This document shows, piece by piece, positions 1 through 13,741 of a DNA stretch of 64,000 nucleotides. The translations under genes and the position numbers were made by a program. Each line of letters begins with the position of its first letter. Position 1 is the stretch's first letter. Under the pieces are notes generated by a model. That model ran no database searches. It had not been told where the DNA came from and saw nothing but the letters and a program-made list of their open reading frames with translations. Origin of the DNA: Auricularia sp. M13 (Eukaryota > Basidiomycota > Agaricomycetes > Auriculariales > Auriculariaceae); assembly GCA_037042915.1 (NCBI GenBank), contig CM073200.1, positions 3,716,832 to 3,780,831 on the forward strand, in the 5' to 3' direction.

Positions 1-1343
1 GCAGATACGCTGCCAGTGCTCGATGACGCTTCCCAACTTTTTCCTTACCACCTCTAACTTGTCCTCGAGGTCAGCGGGGATGCCCATCTCCTCGACGCGA
101 TCGATGCGCCTTGAGGAGCTCTCCTCGTCCAGGTTGATGGGCGAGTGCTTGCGCCATTCCTCAAAGCTGGGCTCAGTGAGGAAAACGGCGATTAAGCCGT
201 CGTCTTTGATGACGGGATGGTTGACCACGAAGTTGATGGCCCGCGCGAGGCCGCGTCTTCGCTGCTCGATGAACGCCTCGTCGGCCCCGAGTCGCTTGGG
301 AGGCAGGTTGGGCAGGAGGCGGAACGGGTATCTGCGCAGGAGGCAGTCCCAGAGGAAGACGAACTCGGAGTAGCGGCGCAGAACGGGTCCGCCTCGCTCG
401 CTCTGCACCTCGTAGACGGTGTAGCGGTTGAAGATGAACCCGAGTTGGCCGTGCACCTCCACGCGTACAGTCTCCTTGTCGACGGTGCCAATCTGAAGGC
501 AGACCCGTGCCGACTGCAGACACCGTCGCTGGTACTGGCGCGGAAGGAAGCACGCTGGGAGCTGTCCAGGATCATCCGTCGTCGAGAAGGCAGAAGGCGC
601 TGGTGCTGGACGGAATGCATTATTGAACGCGGACGCCGCGATGGCAGACAGGTCCAGCTTCGGCTCGGGGAGCGCGTTCTGCTGTGCGAGCGAGGCCACA
701 CGCTCGATGCTGATGTCTTCGACGCTCGTTAGCTGGATCAGACTTCTGAGATCAACGGCGAACCTTGTCCAGACTGTGCTATCGCGACGAGCGCAAGGGC
801 CACGTAGAATTCGAGCCTGTTGATGCGCGTATGGGTGCTGACGAGGTTCACGATCTTGTCACGTGTGTCAGAAGCGAGAGACGGCTCGACAAGCAGGGAG
901 GCAGGACTCACGCGATCGATAGTAGACGCCGGCAGGCCGGACGTCGCCACGACGCGGTGCAGAGAAGACAGGGACACATCGCCCGAGCTGTTGGGGTCGA
1001 CGAGCGCGAATGCCTTGACGTATATTGCGGGCACACGTGTGCCCTCTGCAGCAGCCTCTCAGCAACAGGACTCACGGCTACCATTGCCTGCGCACCGTCC
1101 AGAAAGCCGAAAGTTGAAGGCCTGCTGACGGGTGGCGGCGTGGGGGCCGCAGACCAGGGGTCAGCGCTGGGCGCTGGCGTCTGTCACTTGTTCCACACAC
1201 AACCATGGGCGGCACTCACAGTCGTAAACGCTAATGGCCAGCGGATTATCGCTCAGGAAGCTGGCCCCGAGCGCATTGCTGTTGAAGCTGCTCGCGGTGA
1301 GCGCGCCGCCGCCAGACGAGTTCTGGCGCGGCGAGTTGAACAT
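1..1343 (-). CDS. MVP1: Sorting nexin Mvp1 (EH/EF-hand-like region plus PX domain), 3' end cut by window
   Basis: Retromer-independent sorting nexin that binds PI3P on endosomes and recycles cargo from endosome to vacuole or Golgi. The ATG at 1343 gives MFNSPRQNSSGG. A GTGAGT donor follows at 1219, and later exons carry an EF-hand/EH-like stretch (PAIYVKAFALVDPNSSG, about 1034-740). A PX domain follows at about 480-170, with RRYSEFVFLWDCLLRRYPF and LPNLPPKR, the lipid-binding core of the family. Reading continues off the left edge, so the BAR-like C-terminus is missing. The region between the two domains is poorly conserved and its introns were not fixed. It shares a 200-bp divergent promoter with COQ3. 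Family assignment rests on the PX core and the EH-PX order known from fungal Mvp1/SNX8 proteins. Confidence 0.85.
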
Positions 1344-1541
1344 TCACGTTCGAGGGTAAGAGTGATGTCGAGTATTACACCTTGTTTGCCGCCACTGTCA
1401 CCGTGCGCTCACTCGCATAAGTGCTCGTTGCTACAATAAATTCTGGCTCTCGGGCGTCCGGCATGCAATGGTATTATATCCATTCGCGTCCATAGTCAAT
1501 AACTGCAGACAGCAAAATGTCACTGAGAGCGCGCGAGGCAG

Positions 1542-2523
1542 TTGTTGCATCCTGTTGACTTCATGCTTCGCCCTCCACCCTCACTCAACGCGGGTGAAAT
1601 CGCCCACTTCGCGCGTCTCAGCGCGCAATGGTGGAGCCCCACGGGCGAGCTTGCCATGCTGCATCGAATGAACCCGCTTAGAGTCAGCTACATCCGCGAG
1701 AAGCTCGTGCAAGCCACACGCGACGACGGAGACGAGTCCACGGCCACGAGCATGCTCGATTCTGCGCGTCCATTCCACGGCCTGAGCGTACTTGATGCTG
1801 GATGCGGCGGGGGCCTGCTCTCTGAAGTGCGCCGGCAATTCCACCGCGTTATTTGACTGACTTTCTGTTCAGAGTCTGGCGCGTCTTGGAGCGCGTACGC
1901 TTGGAGTCGACCTCGCTAAAGAGAACATCGCAATAGCACAGACGCATGCTGCACGAGACCCGGCCCTCCTGGGCTCAGCATTGCTTTCGTACGAGCATAC
2001 ATCCGTGGAGAGCCTGGTGGACCGTGGTGGCGCGTTCGACCTCGTCTGCCTCATGGAGGTCATCGAACACGTCGACAACCCCGCACAATTCCTCAGGACA
2101 TGTGCATCCCTTGTCAAGGCGCGTTCTCCACATATTATCGGCCCACTGACTGCTCACTAACTGCGTGGAGAACAGCCCGGTGGCCACCTCTTCCTGTCAA
2201 CGCTACCGCGCAATGTCCTCTCCTATCTCATGACCATATTCCTGGCCGAACGCGTCCTGGGGCTCGTCTCGCCTGGAACGCATACGCACTCCAAATACAT
2301 CGACCCGTCTGAGCTCGTCGACTTCTTCAGGACTGACATTGGCTGGATATCTCGACTGTACGACGGCGTCCCACCACGCACAGAAGCAGAGTCGCGTGGC
2401 ATGGCCTATGTGCCATTCAGCGGCTCCTGGGCTTTTATGCCCTCCTGGGCGCCAGCCTCGTCGTACACCAATTACATGTTCTGGGCGCGCAGGCCACTTC
2501 AATCCCAACAACTGGAAGCTTAA
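1542..2523 (+). CDS. COQ3: Ubiquinone biosynthesis O-methyltransferase Coq3
   Basis: SAM-dependent methyltransferase carrying out both O-methylation steps of coenzyme Q synthesis on the mitochondrial inner membrane. Exons 1542-1826, 1873-2118 and 2176-2523 give 292 residues. Visible are FARLSAQWWSPTGELAMLH near the N-terminus, the SAM-binding motif I VLDAGCGGGLLSE, motif II LVCLMEVIEHVDNP, and KPGGHLFLSTLPRN, all typical of UbiG/Coq3. The second intron needs a GC donor (AAG|GCGCGT at 2119) to keep the conserved KPGGH; no GT donor preserves it. The first Met in the frame was chosen, and an upstream exon carrying more of the mitochondrial presequence is possible. Convergent with the next gene. 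Confidence 0.9.
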
Positions 2524-2615
2524 CTCATTGTGATGTATGCATTCCACCGTGAACCCATCCATTGCATTGCAAACAAGACACAAAAATTGCGGACAAATCC
2601 AGTATCAGGAAAGTG

Positions 2616-3561
2616 TTAGGAGGTGTCGCCTACGACGACGCGCACAAAGTAGACCAACGTCCGTAGCCAGCGCCATAACGCGCGCAACACACGCGGCAGG
2701 GCGGTCAGTGCAGGCCAGAGCCCATAGTACACCAGTACGCCGATGGCGACCAGAGTAGCGACCGCCAATACGATGAAAGTGACGCCGCGCGTAATCAGCC
2801 ACGCCCGGTCCCAGGGTCCAACAGGGCAGTCACGCGTGAACGCTTTGTAGCAGCGCAGCCACAGCGGCATATCGAGCCATTTGAAGTCTGCGGCGATAGC
2901 TTGCGCCTGGAGTGAACGTAAGCCTATGAATGAATGCATCACGGCATAGGAGCAGCGTTGGAACATACCTTCAGCAACCCGCTGTCATGGCACGCACGCG
3001 CTTTGCGATACTCGGCCAGCTTCTCTGGGATCACTGCGTGCAGTATTCGCGCAAGCTCCAGCGCCTCGCTGTATCTTCCATGAATATCCTGCAGCGTCTC
3101 TGTGTGAAGACCGTCCGTGCTGCTATACGATTGCGCACGGCGCATTCGCCGACTCTGCAGGATGCTTCATGAACGCTTGTCCACGTCTACGCATAGCTGC
3201 AGCATACGAACATTGTGGTCATCCTATCACTCGCGTTAGCTGCGGTGCTCAGGGAGTGGGTAAAAGCCGCACTAACATTGTTGTCGTCCTGGATGTTCTG
3301 GACCTTCTGGCGCAAGACCTACAAGCACGTAAGTATGTCGCGGTAGGGGGCGCAGCAGACAGACGCACCGCAAAGCGTGAGGATATTTCATTGAGCTCGC
3401 TGAGCTGGCTGGTCGTTGTGTCTACCTCGGCACGCAGGATCGACTGCGCAAAACGAGCAGAGTTGTTGGATGCGCAGTCCCGCAACGGCAACATGGCCAC
3501 TCACAGCAAGGCCATGGAGGGGTTTCTCATATTCGGTGACAGAGCCACCTTCTATAGACAT
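2616..3561 (-). CDS. Small coiled-coil protein with C-terminal membrane segment, unknown function
   Basis: I do not recognise the family. A six-exon model starts at 3561 (MSIEGGSVTEYEKP), with exons 3561-3505, 3443-3369 and 3318-3277, then a short exon near 3224-3192, one ending at 2969, and the last 2906-2616. Phases agree throughout, but the intron before the fifth exon would be only about 36 nt. The N-terminal half looks coiled-coil (EVDTTTSQLSELNEISSRFA, then LRQKVQNIQDDNN). The middle has DIHGRYSEALELARILHAVI. The C-terminus holds one strongly hydrophobic segment (FIVLAVATLVAIGVLVYYG) and a short basic tail, which suggests a tail-anchored protein. It is tandem to CCZ1, 144 bp downstream of its stop. 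The ATG at 3145 would give a shorter two-exon alternative. Confidence 0.55.
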
Positions 3562-3704
3562 GGTAGGTGAGAGACATGAGCGATCGGCGTCCGCCGCCGT
3601 AATTCCACCGTAATGCCCGTCTGTGATTCCAGGCTCCACCGAGTTTCAGCCATCCTCTACAGCGTAAATTACAATCCAGCCCACGACATCTATGTACAAC
3701 GTCC

Positions 3705-6135
3705 TCATGCAGCATATCGTCGTCGAAGCGTCGCAACTTCATCGTCGACATCCACCAAGGACGCCTCCTTGCGCGCATTCTCGAGGTACAATTCCCCTTC
3801 TGCCATACGATGCGCAACGTACCACCGCGCAGGGTTTGTAGTCCTTGAAAACACTTCCTCCGTTTCAGCATCGCTATGAGAGCGGTCAGCGTGATGGGAC
3901 TATGTGGCCCGCTTGCAAGACATACACGTCAATTAAATGCTCGCACTCGAAGAGATACGGCGAGGTGGATGCGAAACCAGACGATCCTGAACCGTCAATC
4001 CGTTCCTCAGCGCGAGTACATGTTGTGTCGGTTGTGCTGAACTAGACGACTTGCTCGTGCTAAAGGGCGTGAAGTTAGTGACCTGAGGTTTCACCGGCAT
4101 AGAGTAGTACGATACCTCGGGAGAGTCTTCGATTCGCGGTCGACAATTATCTTCAATCCTGAAGCAACGACGAAGTGCGTATCACAAGGTTTGTCATGTC
4201 CTGTTCGCCATTGACGAATGGTAGACCAGTCGATTGGGCCGTCGGGGGTAGAACGACTGCGATCGTGAAGCCATGACTCTGGAGGCAAGTGAGCGAAGGT
4301 CCGACAAAGAAATAAACCAGAGGACGCACGTTCAGGTGATAGACCTTGCGTCGAGAAAGCAAACTTGATTTTGAGCCGTCGATTTGTTCAGGCAATTGAA
4401 CAGTCAATGAGGAAAATTCGACGTGAGGGGGCGCAGTCTCCACGGGCGACATAACCAAGTCATCAGAAGGTGGAAGGGGTCGCGGCGCATTCTCGACGGC
4501 TACAAGAGTTGGGAGCTCGGACTGTCGTTCAGAAACGACAGGTAAACCGGCCGTCGTCGCCGGTTGTGAGGCAGTTGTATCGACAACCGGGGCAGTTGGG
4601 GGTTCATCTGCACTTGCAGGACATTGTGGTGCGACTGCTATAGACAAGGCATCACCGGCTATCGCTGTGTCTGATAGCGGTTCTGGGGCGACACCAGTGT
4701 GTTGTAGATCATCCGTGCCCCCGCAGGCTGCTGATCTTGAGGCGAATCCTCCGAGTCCTCCTTCAACGCGTCTGAAAGACTCTTCGTGTCTATTTCCGAA
4801 TGCACCTCTACGCGAGACGCAAGCGCGTCCCCAGGTACTGGCCCCGTCTCCCCATTGGCGCTGGTTAAACTGATAGTGGTTTGGGGTTGGTTTGACGAGG
4901 CCTTCTCGGCGGCAGTGGTATTCGTCGAGTCCGACTTTGAGCCAGCGCCGAAGGTCAGGTAACCTGACCAGTTCCACTTTGTCACGTCCATAGACCCGAC
5001 ACTCATGGAGGGCATATGCAAAGTATTGAAGAATCCTAGAGTCCCGCCGCCTTTGGTGCTCGACGCTGCTTCACAGTGAATTTATTGGAGCATGCACGAA
5101 GTTCAAGATACGCACGCTTATGGCCTATTCGAGAACGTCTTGTAGACGCCGCCTTGGTGACAGGAGTGGGTGTAGGCGCCGGTGACATGGACATGAGGTG
5201 TCTGAGCAACGATTGCGGCACGCGCGCCGCCGAATCCGTCGGGACAACGTGTGAGGAGGTAACGACGAGCCCAATGAGCTCTTCCGGAAGTTGTCCACAA
5301 TATTCCTCAACTGTAGGTGACAATGCCTTGGCCAAAGGATGGGCAGGAACACCTACGATGCCGTTAGAGCCGAGTGAGCAGTGACGCGCCGGGCGTACCG
5401 AGGTGGTCTCGCAATGTTTCGCTGGACTCCACGTCCCAAGCCCAGGCCCATACGGTAAAGAAGCGTTCAAGGAGGCGCTCTAGACTTTGCCTACCATTCG
5501 CTTGCGCGAGAATCGATGAGAACGTGCCGTGCATGAGCTACTGCTATGCGTGAGCGCATAATCGCTGAGGTCGAAGAGCACTGCTAGCCTTGAAATCCTC
5601 ATAGCCGCGCAGCAAGTGCGCTCTCAGCGCAGCGTCATGTACCGAGTGCTCGTGGTACTGCATTGGCTGCGTGGACGGCGAGCTGGACTCGCCCGCCTTG
5701 GACTTCACGGGCCGTGGTGTTCTAGCAACTGCGACAGACTATGCTTATCAGCAAGGTCGAGTACAGCGCTGAACATATGCGCGCACCGCATGCAGCCAGA
5801 AATCTGGTTCAGGCGATACCATAATGAGTCGCTTGCCTTGGGCATGAACATTGTCGCACGTAGCACCAGACGCGAATGTCCTAGCAAAGCAATACACTGA
5901 GTACGTCCCAGGGCGTGGTACTGCATATAACCTACTCTGTAAAGCTGACAAGAGCGCGTGCCAGCCCGACTTGACGGAGCATTCGGTCGCGCGACACAGC
6001 GCGTTCGCTCGCAGTGTAGAATACTATCTGCGCTTGCTCATGTGCATCCTCGTCGTCCTCTGGGGTCGATTCAGGCGGCTGCAGCGTTGCATTGTATATT
6101 ACCAGGTACTGCAGACTTGCAGCCACCCGGCTCAT
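3705..6135 (-). CDS. CCZ1: Vacuolar fusion protein Ccz1 (Mon1-Ccz1 Rab7 GEF subunit)
   Basis: Partner of Mon1 in the guanine nucleotide exchange factor that activates Rab7/Ypt7 on late endosomes, vacuoles and autophagosomes. The first longin domain is clear: SLQYLVIYNATLQPPE, an acidic loop, QIVFYTASERAVSRDRMLRQ, then MVSPEPDFWLHA. First exons 6135-5936, 5880-5787 and from 5738 join in phase. Later blocks fit the family: HGTFSSILAQANGRQSLERL, VTKWNWSGYLTFG, SRRKVYHLN, and a C-terminal SPYLFECEHLID joined to EVFSRTTNPARW and ARKEASLVDVDDEVATL (last exon 3873-3705). Two joins fail. Near 4160 the frame breaks by one base between SSLLQD and LKIIVDRESKTL, and near 4650-4700 the low-complexity linker changes frame without a clear intron. 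It could be intact with sequence errors, or damaged. The call rests on my recollection of fungal Ccz1 proteins. Confidence 0.8.
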
Positions 6136-6371
6136 GGCGTGGTCACGGTGGACGGAAGAAAAGGGTGACAGAACGCTTATTATGAAAGAACCCGATATAC
6201 TGTGAATCAATGCGTGAGATTATTCATTGCTGTCGCAGACAAAGAGTATGAAAGAGGAAGCTAGAGGACGAGTGGAAAGGCAAAGCAGTGCGTCGTGTCC
6301 ATATCTATCATCGTCCCAGAGCTCGAAGCGAACAATATCGTCCCAGGCTGAATAACGGTCCACCCCGACCC

Positions 6372-10444
<4,073 letters not shown>

Positions 10445-10891
10445 ATGGAAATGAAGAGAAAGGGCGCGTCAGTTTAACAACGCGGCCACACAAATCAGCC
10501 TGCCAGATCCCGGGCGGTCCGTGGCGACGTCACGTACAAAGAACTCGCAGTTTACGGGAGAGTTCAGCGTCTCACTGAGAAATTTTGAGAATACAATGAG
10601 GATGAACAATGGACCCAACTCGGGCGAATTACTGCAAATTGCGATAAATTTGGATAGGGTCGCCATTGTGTTCACCTACAGTCAGTGACGCTCAGCACTC
10701 GTTAGGGGCGCCAGGCTCGGGAAAGTTATTGAGGACTCCATGGGCGGTGTCAAGTGACAGATACAATGTGCGAGAAGAGTAAAGATAGAATCGCTACAGT
10801 CCAGCAGAGGAACATACTTAATTATACTAATAGAAACTACGATACTAATAGAAACTACGATACTAATAGAAACTACGATAATCGTCGATGG
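10445..10891. other. Intergenic: UBP12 promoter and hydrolase 3' region
   Basis: No gene seen. It lies between the UBP12 start and the stop of the upstream alpha/beta hydrolase, both on the minus strand, so it holds the UBP12 promoter and the hydrolase 3' UTR. An 18-bp triple tandem repeat is listed separately. Confidence 0.6.
10825..10878. repeat. Tandem repeat, 18 bp x 3, perfect
   Basis: Three exact copies of TACTAATAGAAACTACGA at 10825-10842, 10843-10860 and 10861-10878, followed by a partial TA. It sits 14 bp past the stop of the minus-strand hydrolase gene, so it probably lies in its 3' UTR or terminator. Confidence 0.95.
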
Positions 10892-12061
10892 TCAGAATCC
10901 TTTCCTAATGTTCCATTCCAGAATTAAGCTGAATGTATATGGGGCGGTGTAATGCATATTGAGAACATGCCCAGTTTGCGGGATAACATCTATCCAAGCA
11001 TACGTGAGTTCAACGACGCTCCGGAATCCCAAAGACTCACGCCATTCGAATGAAGTTGCCTTAGGAAAGTAGATGTGCTCTTGTGGGATGTTGCTACAGT
11101 TTGAAGCACAGTTGCCAGCGTCCAGCTCCCCACAGATCAGGAGAATAGGACCTCTGAAGTCCGGCGCTGGGTGGATACCGTACGACAAAGTGTAGGCGTC
11201 CCCGACAGAGACGACATCCTGTGTTTCAACGTCCGTTCCTAGCGCTCGACGGTCAAAGGTGCCGCTGTGACCGTAGAACATTGCGCGGTCTTCGATGACA
11301 GTGTATCCGTGGCTCAACTTTCCGAAACGATCTGGGAAGGTTCTCGCCGCTATCTGAATATCCCCGTTTGCCAGAGTCGGAGTGTGGATGGGCAAATGGG
11401 AATACTAACATCGACGCTCAGCATATTCCAAGCGCAAGCAATGAGTTGGATTGCCACTTACTCCGGTCAGGACGGCGGCGTCTATGATGTGAGGGGACAG
11501 CGTAAGGACGCCGTTGAGAATCAGGCTGCCCATTGAATGGCCGACGTAGACAACCTTCTTGAACGTAGGGACACGGCGAGAGAGTTTACCTGCCTTCGTC
11601 AGTCTGACGATGGCGGCGGCAATAGCCACATTCATCGGTATTTGGACTTCGTCGAATGGATCAGCCTTCTCACTGTTACCAGCGCCCAGCAGATCGTAGC
11701 TCAGTGTACTGAAGCCAGCGGATACAGCTCGGAGCTCGTAGCTGTATAGCTCAGGTCGATATGGAAAGTTCCAGTAGCTCTTTGTGTACGATGCACCGTG
11801 TCCGAGGACCTGCACCGTCGAAGCATGTCTGTTGAATCGCACAAGGGGTCGGCAGAAGCGAAATGCGATGTCGAATGACCCAGCGGCATGAAGCGACTGG
11901 TCGTTGCCGGTCGAGTTGAGTGTTATTCCGGCGACGTTCGTGGCCGCTGCATCGATCTTGGTAGTGAACTCGACGCACGGTAGAGCAACCTCGTGAGCAA
12001 AGGCAGCGGCAACTTCGAGCGCGAGTAGAGCAGATAGGCGAATAGTGGGTGGTACGATCAT
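10892..12061 (-). CDS. Secreted alpha/beta hydrolase (lipase/esterase-like)
   Basis: Probable secreted serine hydrolase of unknown substrate. Two exons, 12061-11462 and 11404-10892, joined through a GTAAGT donor and phase-0 acceptor, give 370 residues. The N-terminus (MIVPPTIRLSALLALEVAAA, ending AFAHE) looks like a signal peptide. The fold markers are VQVLGHGASYTKSYWNFP (oxyanion region), LSYDLLGAGNS, the nucleophile elbow VYVGHSMGSLI (catalytic Ser), ILLICGELDAGNC (likely acid), and PQTGHVLNMHY (catalytic His). Paired Cys near the acid (NCASNCSN) fit an extracellular protein. The open frame extends upstream to 12385, but without a sensible N-terminus. Similar secreted hydrolases are common and expanded in fungi, so no specific activity can be assigned. 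The AT-rich gene-poor stretch begins just upstream. Confidence 0.85.
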
Positions 12062-13741
12062 CGCGATGGGCAGGCTGGCAGCCCTGCCTGTGCACAGAAT
12101 GCACAACGGGGAAAGGGCAAGTTCGAGCGCAGGACGAGACCTGGAGCAAGATCTGAAACGATGGCAGCGATGAAACCCCTCGCTTGCAGCGTCGCTTGGA
12201 CTCCTGACCGCGTATGTGAGGATCGATAGTCGATTGGGCTTCGCAAGAGAGATAACAAGGCCTATAAGAGGGCATCCCGTGCGTACATCCCAATGTGCCC
12301 CGGTGACTTGAGCGGGCCTGCACTGGCCCGGGACCAGTGAAGCCTTGAGGCCAGGGAAGCAGCACCGAAGCCCGGAGTAGCACACATTCTGCTGGTCAAA
12401 ACAATCTGAATCTCCGCCGATTTCCTGCTACAACCAGAAACTTCGGCAGCATCGTGTAGTAGCAACAGCCTGTTGCATCGGACGCCAGCGTGGTCGAACT
12501 TGTAAGAGCCATGACCATCTGGGGCTTGTCGCGGAGTTTTGAAGCGCGTTTTCTTGTCATCGGATGGGCCAGTTGCCGGATTTTGAATTTGACACTTTGC
12601 AAGTCTTTTTTCGGTGTGATGAATTCGGTGTACGACGCAGCTAAGTAGAGCGGGCTCGCACGACTCTTGGCTTCAGGTTAGGGCTGCAGCGCTGAAGTTC
12701 GCTTCCGTGGTGATGGGCAACTCCATATATAGGTTATCCCATCACGGCAAACACCGTATGAAGCCTCTTGTCCGATTGCTGGAGTGAACAAAAATTCTTT
12801 AGGAAATTTACGGAAAGTTAATAGAAAGTAGATAATAAATGTCTCATTACACTCCTAGAGAGCGGAATCTCGACATCTCAACTAGAGCTGCCTAGAGACC
12901 GTCCACAGTGGTTTGAGATATATGCAGCACATGACTGAGGTCTGATTTCGAGATTTCGCTCTCTAGGAACGTCTTGTATTAGGCTTAATATGTATAAGAC
13001 TAAGTTTGAAACGATTCCTATAAACCATTCCTGAGAACTGAATCGGCCTGTTTTCCCTATCGGAATCTGCCGATTTGGCTCCTCGGACAGCGACCAGCCA
13101 GAAGCTGGGCCATATCATCATTTCCCCAGAGAAATAAGTGCTTATAGTGATATATACTGGTTAATACAGTACCAATATGCACAAAATTCTGAGCCAGTGC
13201 TCACTGAAAGACCAGAAGGGATACATAGCCAAGTCAACGGCAAGTGTTTCAGGAGGCCGCATTTTGGCGTAGAATAAGCTCAGATGATCATATAATGTTA
13301 CTCCAGTGTCACCTCAAAAGTATGGTGCCGCTATATGGGCTATGAAGACGAATGTGTGCTTGGAATCTTCCCAGAATCATCATGTTTGGATTATTTCTTA
13401 CCAGATACCGAGTCATGGTCCCTGAGACTCTGTAGAACAATAGATATAAGCTATTTCAGTATAATAAATTATGTATCTGGCTGTGAGAAACATCATAACG
13501 TGGCCAAGGTCAACGGTTACACCTCAGGGTGCAAAATCGGCTATTCCCGGCCGCCGCCGGGTTCAAGGGCGTTGCCCATCACCAGCTTCCGGTCAGCGTG
13601 CACTGCCGCGGCTTTAAAACCGGGAGATCGGCGAGGATCGGCGCTACGGGGCCCGTCCCGTCTAGAAATTCGAAATAGAAAGTCGCGTGTCGTACGACGA
13701 AATCTTGCACCTTGTTCATCTCGCTCGTTGTCCTGTGCGCC
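12062..13741. other. AT-rich gene-free stretch upstream of ERG4
   Basis: No gene is supported here. From about 12600 to 13500 the base composition is visibly more AT-rich than the flanks and the ORFs are short. It contains a hairpin-capable 20-bp inverted repeat (separate entry). An ORF at 13335-13898 runs into the ERG4 5' end but shows no protein-like features. Confidence 0.6.
12854..12967. repeat. Inverted-repeat element, 20-bp arms, MITE-like or hairpin
   Basis: The left arm CCTAGAGAGCGGAATCTCGA (12854-12873) is the reverse complement of the right arm at 12948-12967, with one mismatch in 20. The 74-bp spacer is not obviously coding. No clear target-site duplication is visible next to the arms. 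It could be a miniature inverted-repeat transposable element, or a structured transcript or terminator. The match is seen directly; its nature is inferred. Confidence 0.6.

Noticed and set aside
11751-12385. Long alternative and extended ORFs upstream of the hydrolase start
   Set aside because: The signal peptide at 12061 gives a sensible start; upstream residues are Cys/Gly-rich without family features.
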